Shown: positions 1 to 11,310, counted from the first letter of the stretch. The stretch is 64,000 nucleotides of DNA from Erodium maritimum (GCA_963921825.1 OY997588.1:51840803-51904802); one strand, 5' to 3'. Notes: a model not told the origin generated them from the letters alone. Numbers and translations: made by a program.

Positions 1-722
1 GGAGGATGAAACTCATTGACACATATATGGAGAATGGCCAAAAGGGAGTTGTCTCGGGATATGACCAAAACTGGGTTTTGGGTCATGTGCCCGTAAGTGA
101 ATAGGACTTTACGGATCGAGACAAGGCTTGGAGTCTTGGGATTGATCGCGTCGGATAATGTTGGACATTTCCGGTATGGAAGGCTTGGAGGCGATGAGCG
201 AATCACGGGACCTCGTTGGAAATGGCCATGGGCCATGTTCCAAGAGGCCCATGAAAGGCCCATGCAACCAAGGCCCATGGAACTAATTAATCAAGTCTTG
301 ATTAATTAGTACTAAGTAAGCAAGACAAGGATTAAGGTGTTGGTGATTCACCACCTAACCCAATCTTGTCTTGCCATACTTTGTCCTATTTACACCTTAC
401 TTGACACCATGCTTGTCCCATGCCTTTAGTTGGACAAGTATGGGTTTTGTTATGTTTAAGTCATCTTTTTTCAACATAACAAACACAAGACAAGAATAGG
501 AAACACATTTTCTCTCCCTCTTCCATGGCCATTTCGGGTTTGGCTAGTTTCCACCTCCATGTTTGTGTTCTTGAGTCCTCAAAGAGAAGAACTACGTGGC
601 TTTGATTCCCATGTGGATACGTAGGCGTCTTGGAGACTCAAGCCAATCATTCGTTAACCGGTGTTCTTGTTTTGGTAAGAACTAGTGCTGAATTTTTCTC
701 TTGTTAATCCATTCTTTGTTAG
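1..722 (+). other. Unassigned leader-like or LTR-like sequence
   Basis: No coding capacity is visible. Two inverted repeats stand out: a near-perfect palindrome at about 281-311 (ACTAATTAATCAAG and its complement) and a long imperfect hairpin at about 320-378 whose arms are CAAGACAAGGATT and AATCTTGTCTTG. From about 510 the sequence becomes pyrimidine-rich and looks like a transcribed leader running into the reading frame at 813. It could be an LTR plus 5' untranslated region, or the 5' part of the neighbouring MULE, whose left end I could not find. The window edge cuts this region. Confidence 0.3.
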
Positions 723-812
723 TTGTTTCATGGTTCTAATTGTCTCTTGGTTTTCATTGATTTTCCGCTGCGAGTTGGTTCATCTCCAACCCTACCTCGA
801 GACCCAACAGAT

Positions 813-1166
813 ATGTCACACCCACCGTCAGAGCCTCAGTCACATCCACAGTCCGATGATGGACTTTCGAAGGCTGTCATGGAGCAAATTGAGGTGCTGA
901 AGACACAATTCCTGGAACTGAAGGCTGATCTGGAAAGGTCGATGGAAGTGTAGAAGAAACAATTTGATATGATCATGGATGCTCTGTCCATCCGGAATGA
1001 TGCATTCAATCATGCATCAAACGACTTCCGTCCACCTTCTGAAGCATCAATTCCTGATCAGGACAACCAGAACAACCACGATGACATGCACATGTTTGAG
1101 GATTTGACAGATGGGAATGTAAACCAAGACAACCAGGATGTGAACCAAGAAGGAGGGTTAGATTAA
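813..1166 (+). pseudogene. Short coiled-coil reading frame, interrupted, unknown function
   Basis: I do not recognise this protein. The frame begins at an ATG (MSHPPSEPQS) and has a polar, Pro/Ser-rich head. A helical stretch with heptad-like hydrophobics follows (MEQIEVLKTQFLELKADLER), then an Asn/Asp/Gln-rich tail ending in EGGLD. It is about 117 codons long and appears broken about once. Its position after a leader-like stretch and before the acidic frame at 1880 suggests both belong to one mobile element. That element could be an accessory-gene-bearing MULE or an LTR element; the sequence does not decide between them. Confidence 0.35.
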
Positions 1167-1879
1167 TGTGTATGATTAATGTGTTTGATTAATGTGTTTG
1201 AGAAATGTCAGTTTGATTAATGTGTTTGATTATAATCTGATTTTTTGTTATAATCTGATGTGTATGAATGAAATATAATCATATTCACAAAGGGAGATTA
1301 GGTCGGGGACACATTCTGACCAGATCTGGGATACAGTCCATCAAAATATTTGTATAATTAATGTCTACAATCATATTAGGATAGATTTGCACAATATATT
1401 TAGAAACACTAAGTCTGATTTATGGTTGAACTGTATTGTCTTGTCTTGTCTTATCAAATTTATTTGTGGACTACACTTGTATTAATGGATGTAATGTGTA
1501 AATTATAAGGTCGGGGACTCAGTAGGACCAGATTCGGGTGTCGATCTGGAACATTATGGTCAGGTCGGGTTCGTATTCGGGTGATGATGACATGTGTCAG
1601 TCCCCATTTAAGGGTGAATAGTGGGGTCTTATCAATTAAATTAATTGAACTGACGAGACCCTTCGAAATACTACTAATAGGTGCCTTTTTAATAAATTCT
1701 TAACCCTAAGTGTCATGTCTCTTCAATTTTTGTAATGATGAATTTCACTTTTTGAACCCTATTTAAGAGCCGATCTAGAACCCTTTCAATCCATTTTGGT
1801 TTTTACAGCCTTAGAGCCTTCTGAAATTTCCTTGCTTTCTTTCTCACTTCTTCGTTCCTTCTATCATTTGATCGTCATC
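1167..1879. other. Non-coding spacer with short repeats and a possible promoter
   Basis: The phrase GATTAATGTGTTTGA occurs in about four degenerate copies between about 1160 and 1235. A phrase starting GGTCGGGGAC with a following CCAGAT occurs near 1302 and 1510. A TATA-like CTATTTAAGAGCC at about 1758-1771 lies 110-120 bp ahead of the ATG at 1880, a plausible promoter position for that frame. Nothing else is recognisable. Confidence 0.35.
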
Positions 1880-2548
1880 ATGGCCCCTTCAGCACCACCA
1901 CCACCACCACCACCAGCCCGTCAACCAACACTACCACCACCATGTTTCCGTCAACCACCACCACCACCACCATGTTTCCGTCAACCACCACCACCATGTT
2001 TCTGTCAACCACCACCACCACTACGTCGCGGACCAGTACCACCACCACCGCCGCCGCCGCCATTCCCAGATGCGCCTTGGTTCTTTGAGGACGCAGGCTA
2101 TTTCCAACCGGGGGAGGACTTCTCCTGTTCCGATGTTACCAGCATCAACTCCTCTGACGAGGAAAACGGGGAAGAGGTCGGTTCCCGGAGATGGGGCTGC
2201 TCCGACAACGAGGACGAACTCCCGCAGGACGAGCCGTTTTCCGGCGACGACGAAGAGGGAGACCCGTTTGAAGATGATCAACTCGCCGGTGACGACGAGG
2301 AGGAGGAGGACTCCAAGGAGGAAGAGGAAGAGGAGGAACACGACGAGGAAGCCCTGGCCATGGACGAACACGACCCGGAGGAAGACAACCTGACCATGGA
2401 AGACGACCTGACCATGGAAGAAGACGACCCGAAGGAAGACGACGAAGCCCTAGCCATGGAAGAAGACGACCCCCCAGTGACCGACCCCAATAATGATGAT
2501 GACGTTGGAGAGAGCTGCGACTCCAATGATGATGATGGTGTTATGTAA
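1880..2548 (+). CDS. Pro-rich N-terminus, acidic C-terminus protein of unknown function
   Basis: An intact frame of about 222 residues starts MAPSAPPPPPP. The ATG at 1880 is chosen because the Pro-rich coding signature starts there and a TATA-like box lies upstream. Residues 1 to about 75 are almost all proline, with repeats of PPPCFRQP. About 75-100 hold an aromatic stretch (PWFFEDAGYFQPG). From about 105 to the end it is Asp/Glu-rich, including runs of acidic residues and a repeated A-L-A-M-E/D-E-D motif. There is no signal peptide, membrane segment or enzymatic motif. Low complexity makes homology calls unsafe. It lies 745 bp from the 3' end of the convergent MULE transposase and could be an accessory protein of that element, or a chance low-complexity frame. 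Confidence 0.4.
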   Translation: MAPSAPPPPPPPARQPTLPPPCFRQPPPPPPCFRQPPPPCFCQPPPPLRRGPVPPPPPPPPFPDAPWFFEDAGYFQPGEDFSCSDVTSINSSDEENGEEVGSRRWGCSDNEDELPQDEPFSGDDEEGDPFEDDQLAGDDEEEEDSKEEEEEEEHDEEALAMDEHDPEEDNLTMEDDLTMEEDDPKEDDEALAMEEDDPPVTDPNNDDDVGESCDSNDDDGVM

Positions 2549-2559
2549 CCCACCCCGCC

Positions 2560-2622
2560 AAGGACAGGAAGGAAGAAGAAGAAGGAAGAAGAAGAAGAAG
2601 GAAGAAGAAGAAGAAGAAGAAC
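2560..2622 (+). repeat. AAG-rich microsatellite
   Basis: Imperfect (GAA)n tract directly after the stop of the acidic frame, with GGAAG interruptions. Confidence 0.8.
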
Positions 2623-3292
2623 CAGGATTAGTAGTTATGTTAGTTTGTTTTTTTAATCTAGTCAGACTTTGGATAGTTGACTTGCAACCATCCTTAAAAA
2701 GTTTGTTTTTTTGTTGATTTGACTGATATTCAGTGAATTCTATTTTGGTGAAATAGTAATGAAGGTTTAATATCTATGTTTGTAACTTCCACTCGTGTTT
2801 CTGAGTTTCTGCAATTTGGGTCTCCATCTGCCTAACATCTGCTAATCTGGAAAATTTAGAATAGATCTAGCGTAATAATAATAGATCTATAGTCAATAAT
2901 GCAGTTCATATTTTGCATATGGGACTTACTAACTAGAATGACGGTGTGGTATGAGAGTATAGTTTCTGTTCATCCAGCCAATCTGGGAAATATGGTCAGA
3001 TCTTACTGCCAATCTGGGAAATATGGTCAGATCTGCCTGCCAATCTGGGATGTATTAGGGTCGGGTCGGATAAAACAAAGAGCAAAGTGTTCTTCCAAGT
3101 ACATAACTGATGAAGTTTGAATAGAGGTATAAAATCCATCTAGTGACAATAAAAATAGCAAAGTGTTCAACAAATTTATTAATGCTCTATTACAAAAAAA
3201 AAACCACAAAGTGTTCATAACTCCACAACGTGTTGAAAATGAACTAATATTGAACTTAACTAATGTTGAAATTAACAAAGTGTTCATGGCAA
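2623..3292. other. Non-coding spacer with a 31-bp tandem repeat
   Basis: AT-rich spacer between two convergent genes. Copies of CCAATCTGGGAAATATGGTC start at 2978 and 3009, and a diverged copy starts at 3040, giving a regular 31-bp period. The spacer probably holds the 3' ends of the acidic frame and the MULE transposase. I see no gene. Confidence 0.5.
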
Positions 3293-5834
3293 TTACATAA
3301 CAGATGACATGGCACATGTTGTCCTTGTATGACCAATTGTACCACATAGTCCACATTTTCTTGGTGCCCGACGACGTGGCTCATCGGCAGATGGGATTCG
3401 GTTCATTACTGGTCTACCGCGCTTCAATGTTAACTTTGGAGGAAAAACCTTCATAAATGGTTCGGAGCTATCAGAATACCAATCTTGTTCAGCTGGAACA
3501 GGATACAGGGTTTCAGCATACACCCTTCTCCACATGTCGAGCGAGTAAAATTCGGAGCAGAACTGATGACAATCAATTTTCCTTAATTTGGCAGCTGCTA
3601 TTGCATGCACACAAGGTAATTTATCCAAGTCGAACACACGACATTCACATTTCTTCTCAGATAAATTAACTATGGATACATGTTTCTTACCAGTAACTTG
3701 AAACTCTAACGCGTTGAGTTGTATCACACTCATTTTTTCAGCAACTCTTTTCCTTCCCCGGATGAGTTTTTCTGCATGCTGAGTTAATGTTGTACCTGGA
3801 GGTATACATGCAATTAGAAGGCGACGCTTTTTGAACCACTCAGAAACTTTCGCATGCATAGCATCAAGCAATGCAATGATTGGCCACTCTCTTGGCTCTC
3901 TCAATGCTGCGTTTATCGATTCGACTCCCTTTGTTGTCATAATATTGTACCAAACACCTCTAAAATGTGCTCTAGCCCACTGATGTAATTCTATATTTGT
4001 TTCTTCAAGATACGCGATGGATGTTGGGAAGTCTTTGCTCATATTTTCATACAATCTGTTGAAGTCAGATACCTTGTAGGCCTCAGCAACTTGTTTGAAA
4101 CTTTCTACAACCCCGGTCTTATTACTTGAATGAGTTTTGACATTTCGACCGAGATGCCACCTATAGTGTCCATGCTCTGCTTTGGGGTAGATGTTCAACC
4201 TCCCATTGATGATACTTTGATGCCTATCAGAAAGGATTACTAAGTCATCTCCATCTGGTATACATTCCTGTAACTTCTCAAAAAAACATGTCCATGAAGC
4301 ATCATTCTCTGTGTCTACAACTCCCCAAGCAATAGGATATTGCTGATGATGACCATCTTGTGTCGTTGCAATAAGCATTACTCCTTTGAACTCTGTCTTC
4401 AAGAAGGTACCATCAACTGCAACGACTTTTCTCATATTCGACCATCCTCGAACACATGCTGCATATGCAATAAATACATATTTGAATCTGCTTTCGCTAT
4501 CCACCTCCAGATGAGTGATTGTGCCTGGATTCTTCTCTACAACCATCTCCAAATATGCCGGAAGTAGTCCATAACTTTTCGCGGGATCCCCTCTAAGTAA
4601 AATGTTGGCAAGTCTTCGAGCCTTCCACGCTTTCCAGTATGGTATTTGGCAGCCTCCCTGTTCAGCATTTTGCATAAAAATTTGAATTAATCTGGGGACT
4701 GGTGTTGTTTTTTGACCCTCACAACTTTTTCTCACACATTCAGCAACATATTTAGTACTTGGTCCACGGTTGTGGAGCGTCGCTGATTTCGCAGAGCAAA
4801 AGTGAGTATTGAAATATTTTCTGATGGTGAACTTATCTGAATTTCCAATTTTGGCAGCACGCACTCTCCATCCACAATTTTGGTCAACACATTTTGCCAC
4901 ATACACCGTCTTGTTAGATTTGGCAGCTCGATAGCCAAACCCGGCCTTCACATCAATATGTGACAAAAGACTTTGAAACTCTTTTTTTTTTGTCAAATTT
5001 ATCACCAACTACTAAATCTGACCCATCTTGGAAACCAATCAAGTTTGATTCGACATCACACACTTCAGCCGGGTAAAAGTGCTCTACAGGATCATAATGT
5101 GTTTGTTCGTCTTCATCGTCCCTATATTCCATATCATCATCAACACTGTATTGTTCTGAATACTCTTCTTCCATATCATCATAATCCATATCATCAAAAG
5201 AATCCATATCATCAAAAGAACTGTACTGTTCTGCATACTCACGTTCGTATTCGTCTTCATCTTCGTCATCCTCATATAAATCATCATCAAAACTTAACTG
5301 CTCTGGAGTAGGATTTGACCCTGCTATTGATGCATCAGTAGTACCCGTACTAGCAGCTCGACATGGGAGATAAGCGTGTTGCCCACCTACACCACTCATC
5401 ATATCAACGGAAAATCCCGTATTTATTATTGGACTACACATGATGTTCCCAAAGTACTCAGTGGGGGCCGGAATTATTTCCATACCACGGGAATCTTTCT
5501 TACTGGCCTCCACACGCAATATGTTCTTTCGACTCCCAAGTCCATATTCCGCAAGAAAACCCTGAACAGTATCATCGTCTTCTAAAATAACAGGATCCAT
5601 TGCTCCAATATCGATAGGCATGTCTGGTACTAAGTAACTCACTTTAAGTTCCATTTCATTTTCATCCACACCGGTCTTCTCATATAGTTTATCCCATAAA
5701 CTCTTCTTCATTGATGCATCCGACTCATCCAGAAGGATATTCATAGACTTTGAGTTACGTGGTATCCACCTGTAATTCCCGTTCTCTTCCTTATATTCTC
5801 CACCATAAGAAGCATGTATTAGCACTCGAACCAT
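3293..5834 (-). pseudogene. MuDR-type MULE transposase (MURA-like), one frameshift
   Basis: Transposase of a Mutator-like element, the enzyme that binds and cuts the element's terminal inverted repeats. The start at 5834 (MVRVLIHASYGG) follows a splice-acceptor-like TGTTGTAG, suggesting a 5' leader intron. The upstream part (5834-4953) has a PB1-like head, then a long Asp/Glu/Tyr-rich acidic stretch. The downstream part (5008-3293) has a plant MuDR DNA-binding region, then the MULE catalytic core: D199 in VVAVDGTF, D261 in VILSDRH and probably E321 in LYENM, numbered on that part. After the core come a SWIM finger (C454, C456, C466, H468) and a CX2CX4HX4C zinc knuckle at 552-565. The two parts overlap in different frames at a T-run near 4980-4990, so a one-base slip splits a protein of about 850 residues. 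No other break is seen, so decay is recent, or a base error is possible there. Confidence 0.9.
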
Positions 5835-5855
5835 TCCTACAACAATTAGGAACAT

Positions 5856-6589
5856 ATAAAGTTAGAATTTACCATAATGGACTTCTACTAATATTTAAAA
5901 AGTTGTTTTCAAACAATTTAAAACCAAAAGGGCTTGTACAAATATTTTAAAACAAAACCAAAAAGGGCTCAGTTATTACAGATATGATGAGTAAATAATG
6001 GATTAGCACAACATTCTGTTACATTAAATACTGCATGGACACCCGGGTCTAGTTTACATACAACCAGATCGACAAGACGACCTGCTAAGACCTCATACCA
6101 GAACGTATAAAATTGAGAGGACTCTACGATCCTTGAACCTTAAAATCGTGAAATGGAGTTCAGTACTAGTTCGAAATATGCTTCAAAACCATTCCATGAT
6201 AATACGAACTAAGTTTATACAAACATATTGCGAAAATTCTTAAAATTGTATGCATAAACTACAAATTAGGTCTTTCCAATTACTTACCTCTAGCTAGGGC
6301 TTTTCTGTGCAAGTTTCTTTCACAATTGATTGAGCAGCTTGGACGAGCAATTGAAGAAGAAAAAACAAATAAGAGGACCAGCTATGCACGGGACAAAAGG
6401 AATCAACGAGTAAAGATGAAAAATGAGGATGAAGGAGAAGGAGGTGAACGAGAACCCGAGAACAAACCCCCAAACCCGCCCAATTCAGCTGCCTCATCGT
6501 TGCTGACGTGGATTTCGCGCCAAACTTCTTGCTGAGTTGAGCGCTGACATGGAGCACACTTGGCTGCTGACATAGATCAGATAAAAGGG
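5856..6589. other. 5' leader side of the MULE transposase
   Basis: AT-rich to about 6290, then a purine-rich stretch on the plus strand to 6470, which reads as a pyrimidine-rich leader on the minus strand, as expected for the transcript start of the transposase gene. No independent gene is seen. Confidence 0.4.
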
Positions 6590-6705
6590 TAGGTTTGGCA
6601 TTAATGAACTGTCATAAATGAGAGGGCTACTTTGGTTAGAGATAAAAACTAAAGCCTACATAAGTGACACTTACAAAAAATAAGGCCCTTTTGGTAAAGA
6701 ACCCT

Positions 6706-7020
6706 GCCACAGCCAGATATGTCTTCTCCAAGAAGCAATTTTGCAAACTTTTCCTTCATCATCTCAACCTTTAAAAACCCCACAAAACCAAAATCAATTT
6801 GTAAGATTCAATCTCAAAATCGAAAACAGTGTGTGAGTTTGAGATTGTTACCTGAAATTGCAGACCCTTGCTTTTCCAAATAGGGCTTCTAATCACAACC
6901 TCCAGAATCTGAATCTCTATTACTGGAACAATCCAAACCTTCAAGTTTCTTCACAAGCCAGTCCAGTGAAGGTGGAGAAGACGATTCCTCATAACTGTTG
7001 TGACTCTGCTCCTCCAAACC
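6706..7020 (-). pseudogene. RopGEF (PRONE domain) 5' exon fragment
   Basis: On the minus strand an exon piece at 6706-6775 reads EMMKEKFAKLLLGEDISGCG. This is the start of the PRONE catalytic domain of plant RopGEFs, which exchange nucleotide on ROP GTPases at the plasma membrane. It is preceded by an intron of about 75 bp with a GTAACA donor near 6851 and an acceptor TTTTAAAG near 6776. The upstream exon reads SLDWLVKKLEGLDCSSNRDSDSGG and ends EKQGSAIS, matching the Ser/acidic linker that precedes PRONE in this family. There is an in-frame stop in the upstream exon. The domain stops at the MULE end, so the remaining PRONE exons are missing from this side. Either the MULE inserted into a RopGEF copy, or a RopGEF fragment was already present. 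Confidence 0.75.
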
Positions 7021-8446
7021 TATGTTCTCTGAAGTAAAAAAAATCCAAGCTTGAAGTGCACTCTCCACCCTTTTCCTAAATAAACTCCTTGAATGTCTTC
7101 ACTTCGCAAAACTCATCTCTCTTCTCCACCTCAAAAGCCTCCTTAGCTGCTCCAGCTTTAGAGTCGTTCACCCATGCGAAAGCCGGCTCGAAAACACAGA
7201 TTCCTTCGAGATTCTGATATCCAAATGCAAAACAAAGAACTGGGTCTCACGATTTTAAGCTTTTAACTTCAACAATGACGGCAAATCCTGAGATGTTCTC
7301 TTAACTATATCTGAGTCTCTCCTCTTTCGTCTCCATAGCTGAAAACTCCACCCATGAAAAATCCGGCAATGCGGTTGAAAGGTTAACATGATTCAGGGGT
7401 AGTTTCGATATTTCCCTTGCCAAGTTAACGAAATCGTTAGTTTGGACGACTATTAATAGCTTCTGTAAATTTTCCAACCTATTATACATAGAATTGTAAC
7501 GAAAGGTCGACCTCAGTTAGGATGTGATAACTAAAGGTTAAAGAAGGGTGGAAACGACGTTATCCCTATTTTTTATCTTCATCCCTTTATAGTGTACAAA
7601 AACAACTTATAAACCAGACACTACCACACTGTAGGACCAAACATCGGTTGCATGTCCTCTCGCTGTTGGCATCATCGAACATGCAAATCTCGTTGGAAGC
7701 ATGTCCTCTTGAGGTCGTCGAAGATATGGAGGGGAGGAACAAGTCTGCAAGATCACCTACAGATCTACTCGCTAGAGAACCAAACGCTGCCAGCGAGACC
7801 ATCAACGTCCTCTATCGTTGTTGTCGTGCCCTCTTGCCTTCTCTCCCTGAACCTCATCGAGGCTCTGTGCGTGTTCGTCGGATTTTCCTACTGTTCCCTC
7901 ATCGGCTCTCTGTTTGCTACCCAAAACCCCCATTTAGAATATATGCTTATTTCTCTATATCTTCCCTATTTATTAACTTATAAACAAATGTGTGCTCTAC
8001 ATTTGCTACTCAACATATGTGTTTGTGTTCTTGAATGAGGATGTTTGATAAGCGCTTAAAGTTTTATTAGAAATTCACTCTTTGATGGGGAAAAGAAAAA
8101 GCATGAACCAAACGACAACAGAGGACTGCCAAAAAAAGGGAACTACATACGAGATTCAGCCCGACAAAAATATAGCAGAAAAAAATCTACATAAACCCAA
8201 AATAAAAATATGGTCCTTCAAGAAGACTCAAACAGACAAAATTTAGCCGAAGAGAAGATTTCCAAATGTCGTGGGATCATGCGCCCACAGTTGCTCAACA
8301 CTAGTTTAAATTATATCTAGACTAAACGCTATCGTAGCTCTTTGCCTATTAAGGGAACGAGTCTTTGTCCTCGTATGATAAACGATCTTAAGCACTAGAG
8401 AAGGAGGTGCCGAAAAAGCCCAAGGCCCCTATGGGCCTTAGGCTTA
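7021..8446. other. Unassigned, possibly decayed gene sequence
   Basis: At 7080-7230 the minus strand keeps a coding-like stretch (FEPAFAWVNDSKAGAAKEAF) with later stops. It may be a further upstream exon of the RopGEF remnant or another captured gene; I cannot name it. From 7500 to 8446 there are only short, non-homologous frames and no recognisable repeat end. Confidence 0.3.
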
Positions 8447-9326
8447 CAGCATCCGCATCAAGGGGGGTTTGGGCAAGGCCAGGGCGGGAGCAGAAGGGGA
8501 AAGGGTTTCGGGTTCGGGGTTTGCTCGGTGTGGGGAGGGGGGGCATGCGGGGCATGAGGCGGTGGGTGAGGGTTTGGGGGGCAGAGGCGCGGGGCCAAAA
8601 TCAGCCCCGTAGCCTCGCGCCTCTCTGCTGCCCAGTGGCAGCGTGCCACGTGTCCAGTCCGGAAAAAAATGATCGTTGCTGGTAGCAACGGTCTGATTTA
8701 AACGACTACTTTTTTTAAAAAAAATACAATAAAAAAATCATTTTCCCCACTATAAAAATACCCTCACCCATTTCATCAAATCCACAACACCATTCCTAAA
8801 ATTTCTCTCTACATTTCATCTCTAATTCTCTACATTTCATTTCCAATTGTCGAAGCGAGGTCGAAGCATAAAATCGTGCTTGGGAGCAAGGACTCCGGCG
8901 TAGAACCGAGAGAATGATACAGAGAGCAATGTCACAATTCGAGAGATTGAGGCATTGCTCACTGTACCATTCTCCCGGTCGGGCGGGACTTACAACTCCT
9001 TGGTTTAATGTTATGTATTTTTTTAGTTATATATTTTTTAAAGTTATGTGCTTTTTAAAATTTGTATTTTATCAATAAACTTTTTTTCTATTTATAAATT
9101 TTATTTCTATTTTATTTAGTACTTGTTGATTTTAAAATAACGTTAACAAATTCAGTTAAAAGTTTAATTAATTACACAATCAGCATTTCTGAAAATCCTG
9201 CCCCCCATACTTGCCCCTCTGATGTACATCACCCTTTGTTTATGGGGCAATGGGCTGAACGCTGCCCAGTCAGCAGAGGGTTCTGCCTCAAGGTTCAGGG
9301 CTTCTGCCCCCTTGATGCGGATGCTC
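8447..9326. mobile_element. PIF/Harbinger-like non-autonomous element
   Basis: The ends are inverted copies of one sequence: the left end reads CAGCATCCGCATCAAGGGGG, and the right end read inward differs only at the first base (G). Each end is flanked by TTA (8444-8446 and 9327-9329), the target duplication typical of the PIF/Harbinger superfamily. The 880-bp interior has a TATA-like CTATAAAAAT near 8751 and a pyrimidine-rich leader at 8760-8850, but no transposase frame. It therefore looks like a deletion derivative that kept its promoter. Confidence 0.8.
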
Positions 9327-9586
9327 TTAAGAGAACATAAGACAACTACAAAGCTATATTGGATTCTTGAAAGTCCGATCTGAACCTTTTTTTCAATTTA
9401 GAGTTAAAAAACGAACAAAATGACATGAAATGACTCATTTACCTTTTATGAGTTGAACAACTATTTTATCCATTTTCATCATTAATTCCTTAATAATTCA
9501 TTGATATTTTAATTAATTATTATTTAATGTTAAAATAATTACAAATAAAATTTTCAATACTTTTTAAAATTTTATATATATATATA
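9327..9586. other. AT-rich spacer
   Basis: AT-rich sequence ending in a TA dinucleotide run at about 9572-9586. No gene or element end is recognised. Confidence 0.5.
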
Positions 9587-9842
9587 GGATAACAATCAGG
9601 TACAAACTTGTATCTTTCGTCAAAACGTAGAACTATCAATCTGGGCCCTTGGATCGTAGAATTAATTGCCCAGATTTAATGCATATATTTTAATATCTTT
9701 TTAATTAATGCATATCTTGTAATTGATTTCGTAATCAATCACCACCCCCTTGAATTTCGGTGGCCATCCGATCTGGATAATCAATGGCCCAGATTAGTTC
9801 TACATTTTGACCCGAAATAGGGTTTGTACTTGATTGTTCCCC
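9587..9842. mobile_element. MITE copy 1
   Basis: About 256 bp with inverted termini. The left arm AATCAGGTACAAACTTG and the right arm, read inward as AATCAAGTACAAACCCT, continue for about 40 bp with a shared CAAAACGTAGAACT. The interior is AT-rich with no frame. It is flanked by ATATA on both sides. Confidence 0.75.
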
Positions 9843-9847
9843 ATATA

Positions 9848-10098
9848 GGATAATAATCAGGTACAAACTTGTATCTTTCGTCAGAACGTAGAACTATCAA
9901 TTTGGGCCCTTGGATCGTAGAATTAATAGCCCAGATTTAATGCATATCTTTTAATATCTTTTTAATTAATGCATATCTTGTAATTGATTTCGTAATCAAT
10001 CATCACCCCCCCTGAATTTCGGTGACCATCCGATCTGGATAATCAATGGCCAGATTAGTTCTACGTTCTGACCCGAAATAGAGTTTATACTTGATTGG
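9848..10098. mobile_element. MITE copy 2, tandem to copy 1
   Basis: Nearly identical to the preceding MITE in the same orientation, separated from it only by ATATA. The right terminus is less well preserved. The high similarity between copies points to a recent duplication or to insertion of one next to the other in the same TA-rich target. Confidence 0.75.
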
Positions 10099-10910
10099 AT
10101 CAATTTAAATCAATGGTCTGAATTAAAATGACATAAAATTGTAAATAAAGAGAAGTTTCATTTTATTTTGGTAATTTTCTACATAAAAAGGGTACATATG
10201 TAATTTTCTGAATTAGACTATATCTAACCCTAATGTGAGCCTCTCTCCCTCATTTAATCGGTTCCAGCCGCACTCACCCAAGGTCACACCACCGAAGAAG
10301 CTCCGTTCACGGCTCGGAAAGCCTCCGTCCCTGTCCACAGCCAGACCAGCGCCACCACCAGTTCAGAACTCGGCCTCCGGTGAGTTCGCCCGACTCCTCC
10401 CCTCCGTCTCCCGTTCATCCTCTGCCCGCCGCCGTTCATCCTTGTCCCGCCGCGCAAGCAACCATGGAGATCTGAATAAAGGACGTCGGTCGTGCAACCC
10501 TTGTCGAGCCAGCAAAAAGAAAGGAGCTCGGTCGTGCTCCCCATTGCCGCTGTTGTTTGCACCATCTACCTCGGGGCCGATACTGAGATTGATTTTTACT
10601 GATTTTTGAGCCGCCGTGTGTCAGATCCAAGAGTGGAGCTCCGGCGATCAGATGAGATTGGAGATCAGAGATAAAGCCCTCCACCTCGGGGATGATTTCG
10701 ATATTGATTTTGCATCCTCTATTTCAGGGGCTGAGTTCCCGATTAATATTGACTGGTTGTTGTTGTTTTTACTTCAAACGATAGGTATAGCATTGTTCAT
10801 GGTTTTCAGTTCATGATGATTTGGGTCTTTTTATTGCTCTGTGATTTTATGGGTCGTGGTGGAGGGCTCGTAGAGGAGCTAATCTCTGTTTTTTGTGTCT
10901 AATTACTTTT
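10099..10910 (+). other. Unidentified GC-rich gene-like fragment
   Basis: A frame at 10235-10609 (about 124 codons, Ser/Arg/Pro-rich) and a following short frame at 10616-10816 are the only open stretches. Composition is GC-rich compared with both flanks, which suggests a captured gene or leader fragment. I recognise no domain. It may be the cargo of an unrecognised DNA element that also includes the repeat array to its right. Confidence 0.25.
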
Positions 10911-11310
10911 TAGAATTTTGTAACTATAGTGCATAAATTTGTAACTATGGTAATATGAATTCGTAACAATGGGTTGTTAGTATTATGGTCTTAGAATCTG
11001 TAACAATGGCAATAGAAATCTGTAACCTTTGGCTTAATATTATGTAATTATGGGGGTATAAATTTGTAATCATGGTTGTAAAATTCTATAACTATAGTGT
11101 ATAAATTTGTAACTATGGTAGTATAAATATCTTTATTATTGTTAATTTAGTTTTTTTTTTTGTAATATTGTGTATAAAGTTCTATAAGTTGGAGTGTATA
11201 ATTCTATAACATCGCTAAAATACGATCTTATTTTTTTTTGGAATAATTGATATAAATTTCTATAACATCGGATATAACAATATGTAATATCATATATAAG
11301 ATTCTGTAAC
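10911..11310 (+). repeat. Degenerate tandem repeat of a TTTGTAACTATGG phrase
   Basis: About a dozen diverged copies of (A/T)TTGTAAC.ATGG or ATTCTATAAC with a spacing of roughly 20-30 bp. The arrangement resembles subterminal repeats of a DNA transposon, but no terminal repeat was found. Confidence 0.6.

Larger units (their letters stand above)
2900..6705 (-). mobile_element. MuDR-like MULE, right end found, left end not found
   Basis: The transposase frame is followed to the right by about 850 bp of leader-side sequence ending in a terminal repeat at about 6590-6705. Read inward, this begins AGGGTTCTTTACCAAAAGGG. It resembles the ends of the element at 13872-19660 (shared GGCCTTATT core and shared subterminal phrases about GGCTA.TTTGGT). 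The left terminal repeat is not recognisable in the window, so the left coordinate is only the 3' side of the transposase. The element may include the 1-3 kb genes and extend beyond base 1. The candidate 9-bp target site at 6706-6714 could not be matched to a left copy. Confidence 0.7.

Noticed and set aside
675-722. Possible short intron (GTAAGA to TTAG) in the 1-kb leader
   Set aside because: Forty-eight bases is below the usual minimum for plant introns.
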